Source: Nocardioides glacieisoli (GTDB lineage: Bacteria > Actinomycetota > Actinomycetes > Propionibacteriales > Nocardioidaceae). From it: a stretch of 64,000 nucleotides of DNA. The stretch is taken from positions 620,001 through 684,000 of the forward strand of contig NZ_SDWS01000002.1 in NCBI RefSeq assembly GCF_004137245.1. The letters are read 5' to 3'. Made by a program: the position numbers and the translations under genes. This document shows positions 52,266 through 60,613 of the stretch, piece after piece (position 1 is the stretch's first letter; each line of letters starts with the position of its first letter). Under the pieces are notes generated by a model. It was not told the DNA's origin. It was given only the letters and a program-made list of their open reading frames with translations, and did not search any database.

Positions 52266-53336
52266 ATGGATCTCGACCTGACCGCCGACGTCGTCGCCCT
52301 CACCCAGCAGCTCGTCGACACCTTCTCCGTCAGCCACGAGGAGCAGGAGATCGCCGACGCGGTCGAGGCGGCACTGCTCGCCCTGCCGCACCTGACGGTC
52401 ACCCGTCGTGGCCACACGATCGTCGCGCGCACCGACCTCGGCCGTGGCGAACGGGTCGTCATCGCCGGCCACCTCGACACGGTGCCGCTCAACGACAACC
52501 TGCCGTCGCGCCTCGAGGACGGCATCCTCCACGGGCTGGGCAGCTGCGACATGAAGGGCGGCGACGCAGTGATGCTCAAGCTCGCCGCCGACGTCGCCGA
52601 GCCCAACCGTGACCTCACCTTCGTCTTCTACGAGGCCGAGGAGGTCGACTCGGTGCACAACGGGCTGCGCAAGCTCACCGAGAGCGACCCCGAGCTGCTG
52701 GAGGCCGACTTCGCGATCCTGATGGAGCCGAGCAACGCCTCGGTCGAGGCCGGGTGCCAGGGCACGATGCGCGTCGACGTACGCACCACCGGCGAGCGCT
52801 CCCACAGCGCGCGCAGCTGGAAGGGCGTCAACGCCATCCACCTGGCCGCACCGGTGCTCGCCCGGCTCAACGACTACGTCGCCCGCCAGCCCGAGATCGA
52901 CGGCCTGAGCTACCACGAGGGGCTCAACGCGACCGGCATCCGCGGCGGCGTCGCCGGCAACGTGATCCCCGACGAGTGCGTCGTCGAGGTCAACTTCCGC
53001 TTCGCCCCCGACCGCAGCGAGGCGGACGCCGAGGCGTTCGTCCGCGACTTCTTCGAGGGGTACGACGTCACGGTGACCGACCTCGCCGCGGGTGCGATGC
53101 CCGGCCTCGACCGCCCGGCAGCAAAGGAGTTCCTCGAGGTCGTCGGCGGGGAGGTCGCGCCGAAGTTCGGCTGGACCGACGTCGCGCAGTTCACCAAGCT
53201 CGGGATCCCGGCGGTGAACTTCGGCCCGGGCGACCCGATGTTCGCGCACAAGCAGGACGAGCACGTCCCGACCGAGCACATCGAGCGCTGCGAGCGCATC
53301 CTGAAGGACTGGCTGACGGGGACAGTCGATGAGTGA
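52266..53336 (+). CDS. dapE: succinyl-diaminopimelate desuccinylase
   Basis: 356 residues, M20 metallopeptidase family. Zinc ligands in VIAGHLDTVP, LGSCDMKGGDAVM, FYEAEEVDSVHNG, and the C-terminal DPMFAHKQDEHVP; a dimerisation domain lies in the middle. Releases LL-DAP from the succinylated intermediate, downstream of DapC and DapD. ATG 52266 preferred for its match to the family N-terminus (DLDLTADVVALTQQLV); ATG 52257 is nine bases upstream. Confidence 0.92.
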   Translation: MDLDLTADVVALTQQLVDTFSVSHEEQEIADAVEAALLALPHLTVTRRGHTIVARTDLGRGERVVIAGHLDTVPLNDNLPSRLEDGILHGLGSCDMKGGDAVMLKLAADVAEPNRDLTFVFYEAEEVDSVHNGLRKLTESDPELLEADFAILMEPSNASVEAGCQGTMRVDVRTTGERSHSARSWKGVNAIHLAAPVLARLNDYVARQPEIDGLSYHEGLNATGIRGGVAGNVIPDECVVEVNFRFAPDRSEADAEAFVRDFFEGYDVTVTDLAAGAMPGLDRPAAKEFLEVVGGEVAPKFGWTDVAQFTKLGIPAVNFGPGDPMFAHKQDEHVPTEHIERCERILKDWLTGTVDE

Positions 53337-54111
53337 TGGCATGAGCGACAACACCCACCGCCGGGTCAAGGGGCGCGAGATCGAGCGCCGCGGCCAAGTG
53401 AAGGAAGGCAGCACCACCGACCAGCGCCTGCTCGACTCCCGCGGACCCACTGACTGGGTGCACACCGACCCGTGGCGGGTGCTCCGCATCCAGTCGGAGT
53501 TCGTCGAGGGCTTCGGCTCGCTCGCCGAGCTCGGCCCGGCCATCGCGGTCTTCGGCTCCGCGCGCACGCCGACCGACCACCCGTTCTACGCCATCGCGGA
53601 GGACGCCGGACGCAAGCTGGCCGAGGCCGGCTTCGCCGTGATCACCGGTGGCGGCCCGGGCGCGATGGAGGCCGCCAACAAGGGGGCGTGCGAGGCGGGC
53701 GGCGTCAGCGTCGGGCTCGGCATCGAGCTGCCCTTCGAGTCCGGGCTCAACCAGTGGGTCGACAAGGGCATCAACTTCCGCTACTTCTTCGCCCGGAAGA
53801 CGATGTTCGTGAAGTACTCCCAGGGCTTCGTGGTCCTGCCCGGCGGCCTCGGCACGCTCGACGAGCTCTTCGAGGCACTTACGCTCGTGCAGACGCAGAA
53901 GGTGACGTCGTTCCCGATCGTGCTGATCGGCACGGCCTACTGGCAGGGCATGTTCGACTGGCTGCGCGAGACGGTGCTGGCCGAGGGGAAGATCAACGCC
54001 AAGGACCTGGACATGATGGTCGTGACCGACGACGTCGACGAGGCCGTGTCGCTCATGGTCGCGGCGCGCGAGGACCGCTGGCCCACGCCGGCCCCGGAGC
54101 GTCCCGAATGA
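53329..54111 (+). CDS. LOG-like/TIGR00730 family protein (nucleotide phosphoribohydrolase type)
   Basis: 260 residues. AIAVFGSARTPTDHPFY, ITGGGPGAMEAANKGACEAG, and the family signature VVLPGGLGTLDELFEAL (PGGxGTxxE). Proteins of this type hydrolyse nucleoside monophosphates to free bases (cytokinin riboside phosphoribohydrolase in plants and some actinobacteria). ATG 53329 overlaps dapE and has a GGGGA upstream; ATG 53341 is the alternative. The dapE-LOG-DivIVA order is common in actinobacteria. Confidence 0.9.
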   Translation: MSDGMSDNTHRRVKGREIERRGQVKEGSTTDQRLLDSRGPTDWVHTDPWRVLRIQSEFVEGFGSLAELGPAIAVFGSARTPTDHPFYAIAEDAGRKLAEAGFAVITGGGPGAMEAANKGACEAGGVSVGLGIELPFESGLNQWVDKGINFRYFFARKTMFVKYSQGFVVLPGGLGTLDELFEALTLVQTQKVTSFPIVLIGTAYWQGMFDWLRETVLAEGKINAKDLDMMVVTDDVDEAVSLMVAAREDRWPTPAPERPE

Positions 54112-54395
54112 TGTGGCTGTTCGCGATCCTGATCGTGCTCGCGCTGGGCGGCGTGGCCGTCGTCGCGTCGGGGCGCGGCGGATCGATGGCACCGGCGTAC
54201 GACGACCGTCCCGACCTCGCGCTGCCCGCCGACCGACCGCTGGTGGCGCGGGACCTGCGATCGGTGAGGTTCCCGCTCGCGGTCCGCGGCTACCGGATGT
54301 CCGACGTCGACGAGCTGCTCGCGCGACTGGCGACGGAGCTCGAGGACCGTGAGGCCCCGGACGAGGGCACGTCTGGCGACCGAGACCCGGCCTAG
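54108..54395 (+). CDS. DivIVA-domain membrane-anchored protein
   Basis: 95 residues: one N-terminal membrane helix (WLFAILIVLALGGVAVVA), then VRFPLAVRGYRMSDVDELLA, a short DivIVA-like domain motif, and an acidic tail. ATG 54108 overlaps the previous stop (ATGA). Probably linked to polar growth or septation through the DivIVA-like motif; this is inference. Confidence 0.82.
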   Translation: MMWLFAILIVLALGGVAVVASGRGGSMAPAYDDRPDLALPADRPLVARDLRSVRFPLAVRGYRMSDVDELLARLATELEDREAPDEGTSGDRDPA

Positions 54396-54411
54396 GGCAG
54401 ACTGCTTCGAC

Positions 54412-54834
54412 ATGTCGTTCCCGATCGTGGTCTGGATCCTCACGGCCCTCGCTGCCGTGGCGATCGTGCTGACCCGACTGCGCATGCGCGCGTCGGACGC
54501 CGCGGGACGGCTCTCGATCAGCCGTCGGCTGCCGCTGGTCCACTTCGCTGCAGGGGTGGTGGCGCTCGTGCTGTGGATCGGGGTGCTGGTGGCGCCGGAG
54601 GACAGCCTGGTGGGCGGTCCGCTGTTCGGCATCCTCGCGATCGCGGCATGGTGGCTCACGGCGGTCTGCGGTCTGCTGATCCTGATGCGGTGGCTGCCGA
54701 CGAAGGGCCGGCACGCCCCGGAGGCGTCCGGGGACAGCTGGAGCGACGGGCCGGGGCTCTCGCTCCTGGCCCACCTCGGCATGGTCGTCGGCGTCCTCGT
54801 CTTCACCTACGCCTACCTCACCGCCGCGGTGTGA
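54412..54834 (+). CDS. small multi-spanning membrane protein, unknown function
   Basis: 140 residues, four membrane helices (about 3-20, 42-60, 70-92, 117-138). No recognised family. Follows the DivIVA-like gene by 17 bases and its stop overlaps the start of the peptidase gene, so it is part of the same run. Confidence 0.7.
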   Translation: MSFPIVVWILTALAAVAIVLTRLRMRASDAAGRLSISRRLPLVHFAAGVVALVLWIGVLVAPEDSLVGGPLFGILAIAAWWLTAVCGLLILMRWLPTKGRHAPEASGDSWSDGPGLSLLAHLGMVVGVLVFTYAYLTAAV

Positions 54835-55580
54835 TGGTCCGCGTCCACGGGCTCGTCCTGGGCCTGCTCGTCGCCCTGCTCGCCCTCCCCGGCACCGCCC
54901 ACGCGGTGACCGCAGCGCCGGGGGACCGGCCGGCAGTGGTCGAGGTCCGCACCATCGGCCACTCCGTCAAGGGGCGGCCGATCCGCGCGTGGCGGCTCGG
55001 CGAGCCCGGCAAGCGGCCGATCGTGCTGGTCTCCACCATGCACGGCAACGAGCCGCACACCCGGCGCATCCTGGAGAGCCTGCGCGACGGGCGGGCGATC
55101 CGGGGCGTCGACCTGTGGGTCGTGCCGACGTACAACCCCGACGGGCTCGCCACCGGCTCGCGGCGCAACGCGCGCGGCGTCGACCTCAACCGCAACTTCC
55201 CCCACCGGTGGAAGGACCTCGACGGGAGCTACGAGTCGGGTCGCCGTCCCGCCAGCGAACCGGAGACGCGGGCGATGATGGCGTTCCTCGACGAGATCGC
55301 CCCGAAGCGCGTGATCAGCTTCCACCAGCCGCTGCACGGCGTCGACACCGACACCAAGGACGCCGGCTTCGCCCGCCGCCTGGCCCGTGCGCTCCGGCTG
55401 CCGCGCACGACCCTGGACTGCGGTGGCCTGTGCCACGGCACGATGACGATGTGGTTCAACCACCGCTTCGACGGCTCCGCGCTCACCGTGGAGTACGGCG
55501 CGCGACCCTCGCGCCACCGGATGTCCGTGCAGGCGCCGCGCCAGGTCCTCGACGCGCTGCGCGCCCGCCGACCCCGATAG
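54834..55580 (+). CDS. secreted M14-family zinc carboxypeptidase/amidase
   Basis: 248 residues with signal peptide (VRVHGLVLGLLVALLALPGT, AHA). Zinc ligands HxxE in MHGNEPHTRRIL and His in ISFHQPLHG; substrate Arg/Asn in GVDLNRNFPH; general-base Glu in TVEYGARPS. Short M14 type resembling MpaA/DAP-amidases acting on cell-wall peptides. ATG 54834 overlaps the previous stop. Its TAG stop codon is provided by the first bases of palindrome A3. Confidence 0.87.
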   Translation: MVRVHGLVLGLLVALLALPGTAHAVTAAPGDRPAVVEVRTIGHSVKGRPIRAWRLGEPGKRPIVLVSTMHGNEPHTRRILESLRDGRAIRGVDLWVVPTYNPDGLATGSRRNARGVDLNRNFPHRWKDLDGSYESGRRPASEPETRAMMAFLDEIAPKRVISFHQPLHGVDTDTKDAGFARRLARALRLPRTTLDCGGLCHGTMTMWFNHRFDGSALTVEYGARPSRHRMSVQAPRQVLDALRARRPR

Positions 55581-55636
55581 TCCCCATCAAATGGGCTGTC
55601 CCACGGCGTCCCCGACAGCCCATCTGATGGGGACTA
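55578..55636. repeat. solo palindromic REP-like doublet A3
   Basis: Left arm TAGTCCCCATCAAATGGGCT+GTC (55578-55600) and inverted right arm (55614-55636), 22 of 23 paired, 13-base loop. Same family as A1/A2 but with no cassette gene. It lies between the M14 peptidase and the convergent enoyl-CoA hydratase (stop 55646) and can act as their shared terminator. Confidence 0.92.
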
Positions 55637-55645
55637 CCGAGGGGG

Positions 55646-56443
55646 TCACCGACCGCGGTAGACCGGCTTCTCCTTGGCCACGAAGGCGTTGACCGCCGCG
55701 AGGTGGTCCTCCGTGCCGCCGGTGAGCGCCATCTTCTCCGCCTCGAAGGCGAGCGACTCCTCGAGCGGGTGCGAGGCGGAGTACGCCACGGCCTGCCGGA
55801 TCGAGCCGAAGGACACCGTGGGTCCGGCCGCGAGCCGGCGCGACAGCTCGTCGACGGCACCGGCGAAGTCGTCCTGCGTGACGACCTGGGTGGCGAGCCC
55901 GAGCTCGAGCGCCTCCTGGGCCGACACGGTGCGCGGGAAGTAGAGGAGCTCCATCGCCTTGGCCCGCCCGACCAGTCGCGGCAGCGTCCAGCTCGAGCCG
56001 GTGTCGCAGGACAGCGCGACCCCCGCGAACGACGTGTTGTAGCCCGCGGAGTCGACCAGGATCCGGAAGTCGGCGGCGAACGCCAGGCTCGCCCCCGCAC
56101 CGGCGGCCACGCCGTTCACGGCCGCGACCACGGGCTTCGGCATGGTCGACAGCGCCAGCACGATCGGGTTGTAGTGCTTCTCGACGGTGTCCGACAGGGG
56201 CACGTCCGCCTCGCCGGTCAGCCCCGCCAGGTGCTCCTTGAGGTCCTGGCCGACGCAGAACGCGCGACCGCTGCCGGTGAGCACGACGCACCGCACCTCC
56301 GGGTCGTCCGCGACCTGTCGCACCGTCTCCAGCAGGAGGTCCTTGGTGGCCACGTCGAGGCCGTTCATCGCCTCGGGGCGGTTGAGCGTGATCGTCGCGA
56401 CGGCGTCGGTGACGTCGAGGAGGACAGGGGGAGAGCTGGTCAT
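55646..56443 (-). CDS. enoyl-CoA hydratase/isomerase family protein
   Basis: 265 residues of the crotonase fold. ATITLNRPEAMNGLDVATKD, FCVGQDLKEH (oxyanion-hole region) and VAAVNGVAAGAGASLAFAAD; SCDTGSSWTLPRLVGRAKAM follows. The typical hydratase Glu of the second oxyanion loop is Asp in SCDTGSS, as in PaaG/PaaB-type isomerases, so an isomerase is as likely as a hydratase. ATG 56443. Confidence 0.88.
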   Translation of the reverse strand: MTSSPPVLLDVTDAVATITLNRPEAMNGLDVATKDLLLETVRQVADDPEVRCVVLTGSGRAFCVGQDLKEHLAGLTGEADVPLSDTVEKHYNPIVLALSTMPKPVVAAVNGVAAGAGASLAFAADFRILVDSAGYNTSFAGVALSCDTGSSWTLPRLVGRAKAMELLYFPRTVSAQEALELGLATQVVTQDDFAGAVDELSRRLAAGPTVSFGSIRQAVAYSASHPLEESLAFEAEKMALTGGTEDHLAAVNAFVAKEKPVYRGR

Positions 56444-56618
56444 GAGGGGCAGTCTGCCCGACCCTGAGCGGGCGTCGGTGCGCCCTGTGGTGCCGATCAC
56501 GTGGGTCATGAGGGATAATGGGAGCGTACGACGCCTATCGGGGCGGCCAGGCACCACTCAGCCGCTCCGATTCGCATGTGAAGAGCCACTCAAGGCTGAA
56601 CAGGAAGAGGGTGCGCCG

Positions 56619-56786
56619 ATGGCCGCCATGAAGCCCCGTACGGGCGACGGACCGCTCGAGGTCACCAAGGAAGGCCGCGGCATCGTCATGCGCGTCCCCC
56701 TCGAGGGTGGTGGGCGGCTCGTGGTCGAGCTGAACGCCGACGAGGCGACAGCTCTCGGAGACGCCCTCAAGGGCGTCGTCGGCTGA
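56619..56786 (+). CDS. DUF3117 protein
   Basis: 55 residues, AAMKPRTGDGPLEVTKEGRG followed by a Gly-rich strand and an acidic C-terminal helix, the small conserved actinobacterial DUF3117 family. SD GGAAGAGG 9-17 bases upstream. Precedes pepA by 2 bases. Function unknown. Confidence 0.92.
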   Translation: MAAMKPRTGDGPLEVTKEGRGIVMRVPLEGGGRLVVELNADEATALGDALKGVVG

Positions 56787-56788
56787 TC

Positions 56789-58324
56789 GTGGCCCCGACC
56801 GCACAGCTGCCCGCGCAGGTCTCGCCGCCCCAGTTCGCCCTCAGTCCCGCGTTGCCGCACCAGATCGGCGGCGCGGAGGTGTGGGCGTTCCCGGTCCTTC
56901 CCGACCCGGGCGGCCCGCTCCTCGGCCCCGGCGCCGACGAAGCGTCCGACACCCTCGGTGTGGACCTCCTGGCCGCCCTCGAGGCGGCCCGCGGCACCGG
57001 TCGCGCGGGTGAGGTGACCACCGTCCCGGTCGGCAGCGCCGAGCGGGACGACGACGTGGCCCTGGTGCTCCTGGTCGGCGTCGGCGACGGCTCGGTCACC
57101 GACTTCCGCCGCGCCGGCGCGGCCGTCGCCCGGGCCACGAAAGACCGCGCGAACGTCGTCACCACCCTGGCGGCCATCGCCCCCGACGAGGGCCTCGGCG
57201 CCTTCGTCGTCGGTGCGATGCTCGCGTCCTTCGCCTTCCACTGGCGCTCGACGGGGCCGAAGGAGCGTCCGGTCGCACGCATCGTGCTCGCCGACATCGA
57301 CGACGACGGCGCGGACGACGAGCTCGCCCGGGCCATCGCCCTCGGCGGTGCGGGCTGGCGCTCGCGTGCGCTCGCCACTGTCCCCGCCAACCTCAAGACT
57401 CCCGCCTGGCTCGCCGAGCAGGCGATCGAGGTCGGCGAGGCGGCCGGTCTCGACGTCACCGTCTGGGACGAGGACCGGCTCGCCGCGGAGGGCTTCGGCG
57501 GCCTGCTCGCCGTCGGCGGCGGATCGGTCAACCCGCCGCGCCTCATCCGGATGGACTACGCGCCGCCCGGCGCGAACCGGCGTACGCCGACGGTGGTGCT
57601 GGTCGGCAAGGGCATCACCTTCGACAGCGGTGGCCTCGACATCAAGCCGAGCGAGGGCATGCTGACGATGAAGCGCGACATGAGCGGGGGCGGCGCCGTC
57701 ATCGCGACCATGGCCGCGCTCCGCGACGTCGACTGCCCCGTCCGCGTCGTCGGCCTGGTGCCCGCCGCCGAGAACTCCGTCAGCGGCTCCGCGATGCGCC
57801 CCGGCGACGTGATCACGCACGTCGGGGGTCGCACCTCCGAGGTCAACAACACCGACGCCGAGGGCCGCCTGGTCCTCGCCGACGCGATGGCGTACGCCGT
57901 CGCCGAGCTCTCGCCGAAGGCGCTGGTCGACATCGCCACCCTGACCGGAGCGATGAAGGTGTCGCTCGGCCAGTGGACCGGCGGCTACTTCGCCAACCAC
58001 GAGGCGCTCGCCGAGCAGGTCGAGTCGGCCGCGACGGCGTCCGGCGAGCTCGTGTGGCGGATGCCCCTCGTCGCCGACTACGAGGACAAGGTCACCTCCA
58101 AGATCGCCGACGGCGACAACGCCGCGGGCGGCGCGGGTGCGATCACGGCGGCCCTGTTCCTCCAGCACTTCGCGGGCGACGTCCCGTGGGCGCACGTCGA
58201 CTTCGCCTCCGCGGCCGAGTCCCCGACCGACCGCCACGAGTGGACCGCCGGTCCGAGCGGCTGGGGCCCGCGGCTGCTGCTGGCCTGGCTCGGCTCCGAG
58301 GACCCGCTGGCGGGCATCGCCTGA
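56789..58324 (+). CDS. pepA: leucyl aminopeptidase (M17)
   Basis: 511 residues. N-terminal macro-like domain, C-terminal M17 catalytic domain with metal/catalytic residues in GKGITFDSGGLDIKPSEGM, and the signature NNTDAEGRLVLADAM. Cytoplasmic hexameric di-metal aminopeptidase. GTG 56789 directly after DUF3117. Confidence 0.95.
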   Translation: MAPTAQLPAQVSPPQFALSPALPHQIGGAEVWAFPVLPDPGGPLLGPGADEASDTLGVDLLAALEAARGTGRAGEVTTVPVGSAERDDDVALVLLVGVGDGSVTDFRRAGAAVARATKDRANVVTTLAAIAPDEGLGAFVVGAMLASFAFHWRSTGPKERPVARIVLADIDDDGADDELARAIALGGAGWRSRALATVPANLKTPAWLAEQAIEVGEAAGLDVTVWDEDRLAAEGFGGLLAVGGGSVNPPRLIRMDYAPPGANRRTPTVVLVGKGITFDSGGLDIKPSEGMLTMKRDMSGGGAVIATMAALRDVDCPVRVVGLVPAAENSVSGSAMRPGDVITHVGGRTSEVNNTDAEGRLVLADAMAYAVAELSPKALVDIATLTGAMKVSLGQWTGGYFANHEALAEQVESAATASGELVWRMPLVADYEDKVTSKIADGDNAAGGAGAITAALFLQHFAGDVPWAHVDFASAAESPTDRHEWTAGPSGWGPRLLLAWLGSEDPLAGIA

Positions 58325-58337
58325 TGCGGAGCCCGAG

Positions 58338-58688
58338 ATGGAGCCCGCCGTGCTGGGGCTGACCATCCGCTGGTCGCTCGTCGGTGCGCCCGAGGGCGTC
58401 GAGGAGGAGCTGGCGAGCTTCGTCGCCGAGACGTCCCACGCGCGCTTCACCGGCATGGCCGGGCTGCGCTGGAAGACGTGGCGGATGGTGCGCGGCGAGT
58501 GGTTCGAGGGGTCCTACGTCTTCGCGACCAGCGAGGCACGCGAGGAGTTCCAGCGGACCTTCACTGAGGGCGCGGCGGAGTCGCCGGGGTCCCGGATGAT
58601 CGGCTCGTCGCCGATCCTGGTCGAGGCGTGCGACATCGTCGCCGTCGCCGAGGGCTGGGACGGCTTCACGGCCGCGCCGCGCGTCTAG
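58338..58688 (+). CDS. small YdhR-like protein
   Basis: 116 residues, ferredoxin-like (dimeric alpha+beta barrel) pattern: ARFTGMAGLRWKTWRMVRGE, WFEGSYVFATSEAREEFQRT. Resembles YdhR/monooxygenase-like proteins, but catalytic residues cannot be identified. Its end overlaps the convergent methyltransferase gene by four bases. Confidence 0.72.
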   Translation: MEPAVLGLTIRWSLVGAPEGVEEELASFVAETSHARFTGMAGLRWKTWRMVRGEWFEGSYVFATSEAREEFQRTFTEGAAESPGSRMIGSSPILVEACDIVAVAEGWDGFTAAPRV

Positions 58689-59344
58689 GCCTCCGGCGCC
58701 CACTCCTTCTTCGCGACCAGCAGGCCGTCGCCGACGGGCAGGAGGATCGGCACGAGTGACTCGTGCTCGAGGATGGCGCGGCCGAGCTCGCGGATGGCGA
58801 CGGTCTCCTCGTCGCGCTGCGACGGGTCGGCCACGCGGTCGTGCCACAGGGCGTTGTCGAACGCCACGATCCCGCCGGGACGCAGCAGCCGCAGCGCCTC
58901 CTTGAGGTAGGCGGCGTACTCGCGCTTGTCGCCGTCGCAGAACACCAGGTCGTAGTGGCCGTCGGTGAGGCGGGGGAGCACGTCGAGCCCCGCGCCGGCG
59001 ATCGTGCGGGCGCGGTTGCCGGTGATGCCGGCCTCGGCGAAGGTCTCCTTGGCCAGGCGCTGGTGCTCGGCCTCGATGTCGACCGTGGTGAGCACGCCGT
59101 CGGAGCGCATGCCGCGCAGCAGCCACAGGCCGGAGACGCCCGTGCCGGTGCCGATCTCGACGACCGCGCGGGCGTCGAGGACGGAGGCGAGGAACCGGAG
59201 CGCGGCACCGGCGCCGGAGCCGACGGGGGTCACCCCGACCTCCTCGGCGCGGCTGCGCGCGGCGGCGAGGATCTCGTCCTCGGCCACGAACGACTCGGCG
59301 TAGGTCCAGCTCGCGGGCTTGATCGGCTGCGTGGGGGTCGGCAC
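58685..59344 (-). CDS. class I SAM-dependent O-methyltransferase (Rv1220c-like)
   Basis: 219 residues. SAM-binding VVEIGTGTGVSGLWLLRGM, LTTVDIEAEHQRLAKETFAE, and DLVFCDGDKREYAAYLKEAL with the metal-binding Asp of the catechol-O-methyltransferase type. Located divergent from sigE as in mycobacteria (Rv1220c-sigE), which supports orthology by synteny. GTG 59344 gives VPTPTQPIKPASWTYAESF. Confidence 0.88.
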   Translation of the reverse strand: MPTPTQPIKPASWTYAESFVAEDEILAAARSRAEEVGVTPVGSGAGAALRFLASVLDARAVVEIGTGTGVSGLWLLRGMRSDGVLTTVDIEAEHQRLAKETFAEAGITGNRARTIAGAGLDVLPRLTDGHYDLVFCDGDKREYAAYLKEALRLLRPGGIVAFDNALWHDRVADPSQRDEETVAIRELGRAILEHESLVPILLPVGDGLLVAKKEWAPEA

Positions 59345-59361
59345 GGACGGGACTCTATCGC

Positions 59362-59388
59362 GGGAACACACCGGGCACGTCGCTCGTT
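59362..59388 (+). promoter_or_regulatory. SigE-type ECF promoter upstream of sigE
   Basis: GGGAACA (59362-59368), 16-base spacer, CGTT (59385-59388): the -35/-10 pair of actinobacterial SigE/SigH-type ECF promoters. It lies 147 bases before the sigE start and suggests autoregulation. Confidence 0.7.
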
Positions 59389-59534
59389 GGAGGCGGTACG
59401 CCACCGCGCGGAGCCGCGAGTTTCTTGGCTCATGCGCATGAGGTTCACAGGCAACTCTCAGGCGCAGTACCTAGCGTCAGGAAAGGACGGGGAACCCGTT
59501 GCAGCTCAGGTCGAGGAAGAACGAGGGGTCACCC

Positions 59535-60092
59535 GTGGGTGAGCACCAGGTCGCCGTCCCCACGTGGGACGAGGTCGTCGAGCAGCACTCCGACCGGGTC
59601 TTCCGCCTGGCCTACCGGCTCACGGGCAACCGCCCCGACGCCGAGGACCTCACCCAGGAGGTCTTCGTCCGCGTCTTCCGCTCGCTCGACACCTACACGC
59701 CCGGCACCTTCGAGGGCTGGCTGCACCGCATCACCACCAACCTCTTCCTCGACGGCGCCCGCCGCAAGCAGCGGATCCGCTTCGACCCGCTCTCCGACGA
59801 GCGGGCCGCGCGGCTGACGAGCTCGTCGCCCGCACCGGAGCTCGCCCTGGCCGACCAGACCTTCGACGACGACATCGAGACCGCCCTCGCCACGCTGCCG
59901 CCCGACTTCCGCGCCGCCGTGGTGCTGTGCGACGTCGAGGGGCTGACCTACGAGGAGATCGCGGAGATCCTCGACGCCAAGCTCGGCACCGTCCGCTCGC
60001 GCATCCACCGCGGTCGCGGCATGCTGCGCAAGGCGCTCGCCCACCGCGAGCCGGCTGCCGGCCGCGAGCGCTACCGCGGGGCGGTGTCGTGA
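59535..60092 (+). CDS. sigE: ECF sigma factor SigE
   Basis: 185 residues. Region 2 ([57 protein letters not shown]) and region 4 ([40 protein letters not shown]). Followed by a zinc anti-sigma factor and HtrA, the mycobacterial sigE-rseA-htrA envelope-stress locus. GTG 59535 with SD GAGGGG; the frame is open further upstream to 59499, giving a possible longer form as reported for mycobacterial SigE. Confidence 0.95.
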   Translation: MGEHQVAVPTWDEVVEQHSDRVFRLAYRLTGNRPDAEDLTQEVFVRVFRSLDTYTPGTFEGWLHRITTNLFLDGARRKQRIRFDPLSDERAARLTSSSPAPELALADQTFDDDIETALATLPPDFRAAVVLCDVEGLTYEEIAEILDAKLGTVRSRIHRGRGMLRKALAHREPAAGRERYRGAVS

Positions 60093-60613
60093 TGACGCAT
60101 CTGGGATCGCGCGTCAGCGCCCTCGTCGACGGCCGTCTCGGCCCCGAGGAGGAGGAGCGCTGCTGGAGCCACGTCCACACGTGCCACACCTGCCGTGACC
60201 TCGTCGAGCACGAGGGCTGGGTCAAGACCCAGCTCGCCCAGCTGTCCTACGGCCCCTCCCGGCCCTCGCACGACTTCAAGTCGGCCCTCGTGGGGCGCTG
60301 CTCCAAGCTCTCCTCGGAGCCCGGGTCGCTCGCCGGTGCGTCCTTCCCCACCGCGGGCCACCGGACCCGCCGCGGGCTCGTCGCCATCGGTGGCGGCGCC
60401 GCCAGCGCCTGTGTCGTCGGTGTCCTGGTGCTCGGCGCGGCAGGTTCGCCGCGGATCGAGCCGCGACCGCCGGCCACCGACCTGAGCCGGCCGGCAGGTC
60501 CGGTCACCCCCGCCACGGGCGTCGACGACCGCAGCGCGCGCGGTCCCGTCTCACCCTCCCGGATGCCCCTGGCCGAGCGCCTGGTGGCGATCCGGGAGAA
60601 GATCGCTCCGTGA
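60092..60613 (+). CDS. rseA: zinc-dependent anti-sigma factor (RseA-like)
   Basis: 173 residues. The ZAS motif HxxxCxxC is in HVHTCHTCRDL near residue 27, and one membrane helix lies around 95-115 (GLVAIGGGAASACVVGVLVL). Start overlaps the sigE stop (TGATG), stop overlaps the htrA start (GTGA), a tight three-gene operon. Binds SigE and releases it upon redox or phosphorylation/proteolysis signals, by analogy with mycobacterial RseA. Confidence 0.9.
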   Translation: MTHLGSRVSALVDGRLGPEEEERCWSHVHTCHTCRDLVEHEGWVKTQLAQLSYGPSRPSHDFKSALVGRCSKLSSEPGSLAGASFPTAGHRTRRGLVAIGGGAASACVVGVLVLGAAGSPRIEPRPPATDLSRPAGPVTPATGVDDRSARGPVSPSRMPLAERLVAIREKIAP

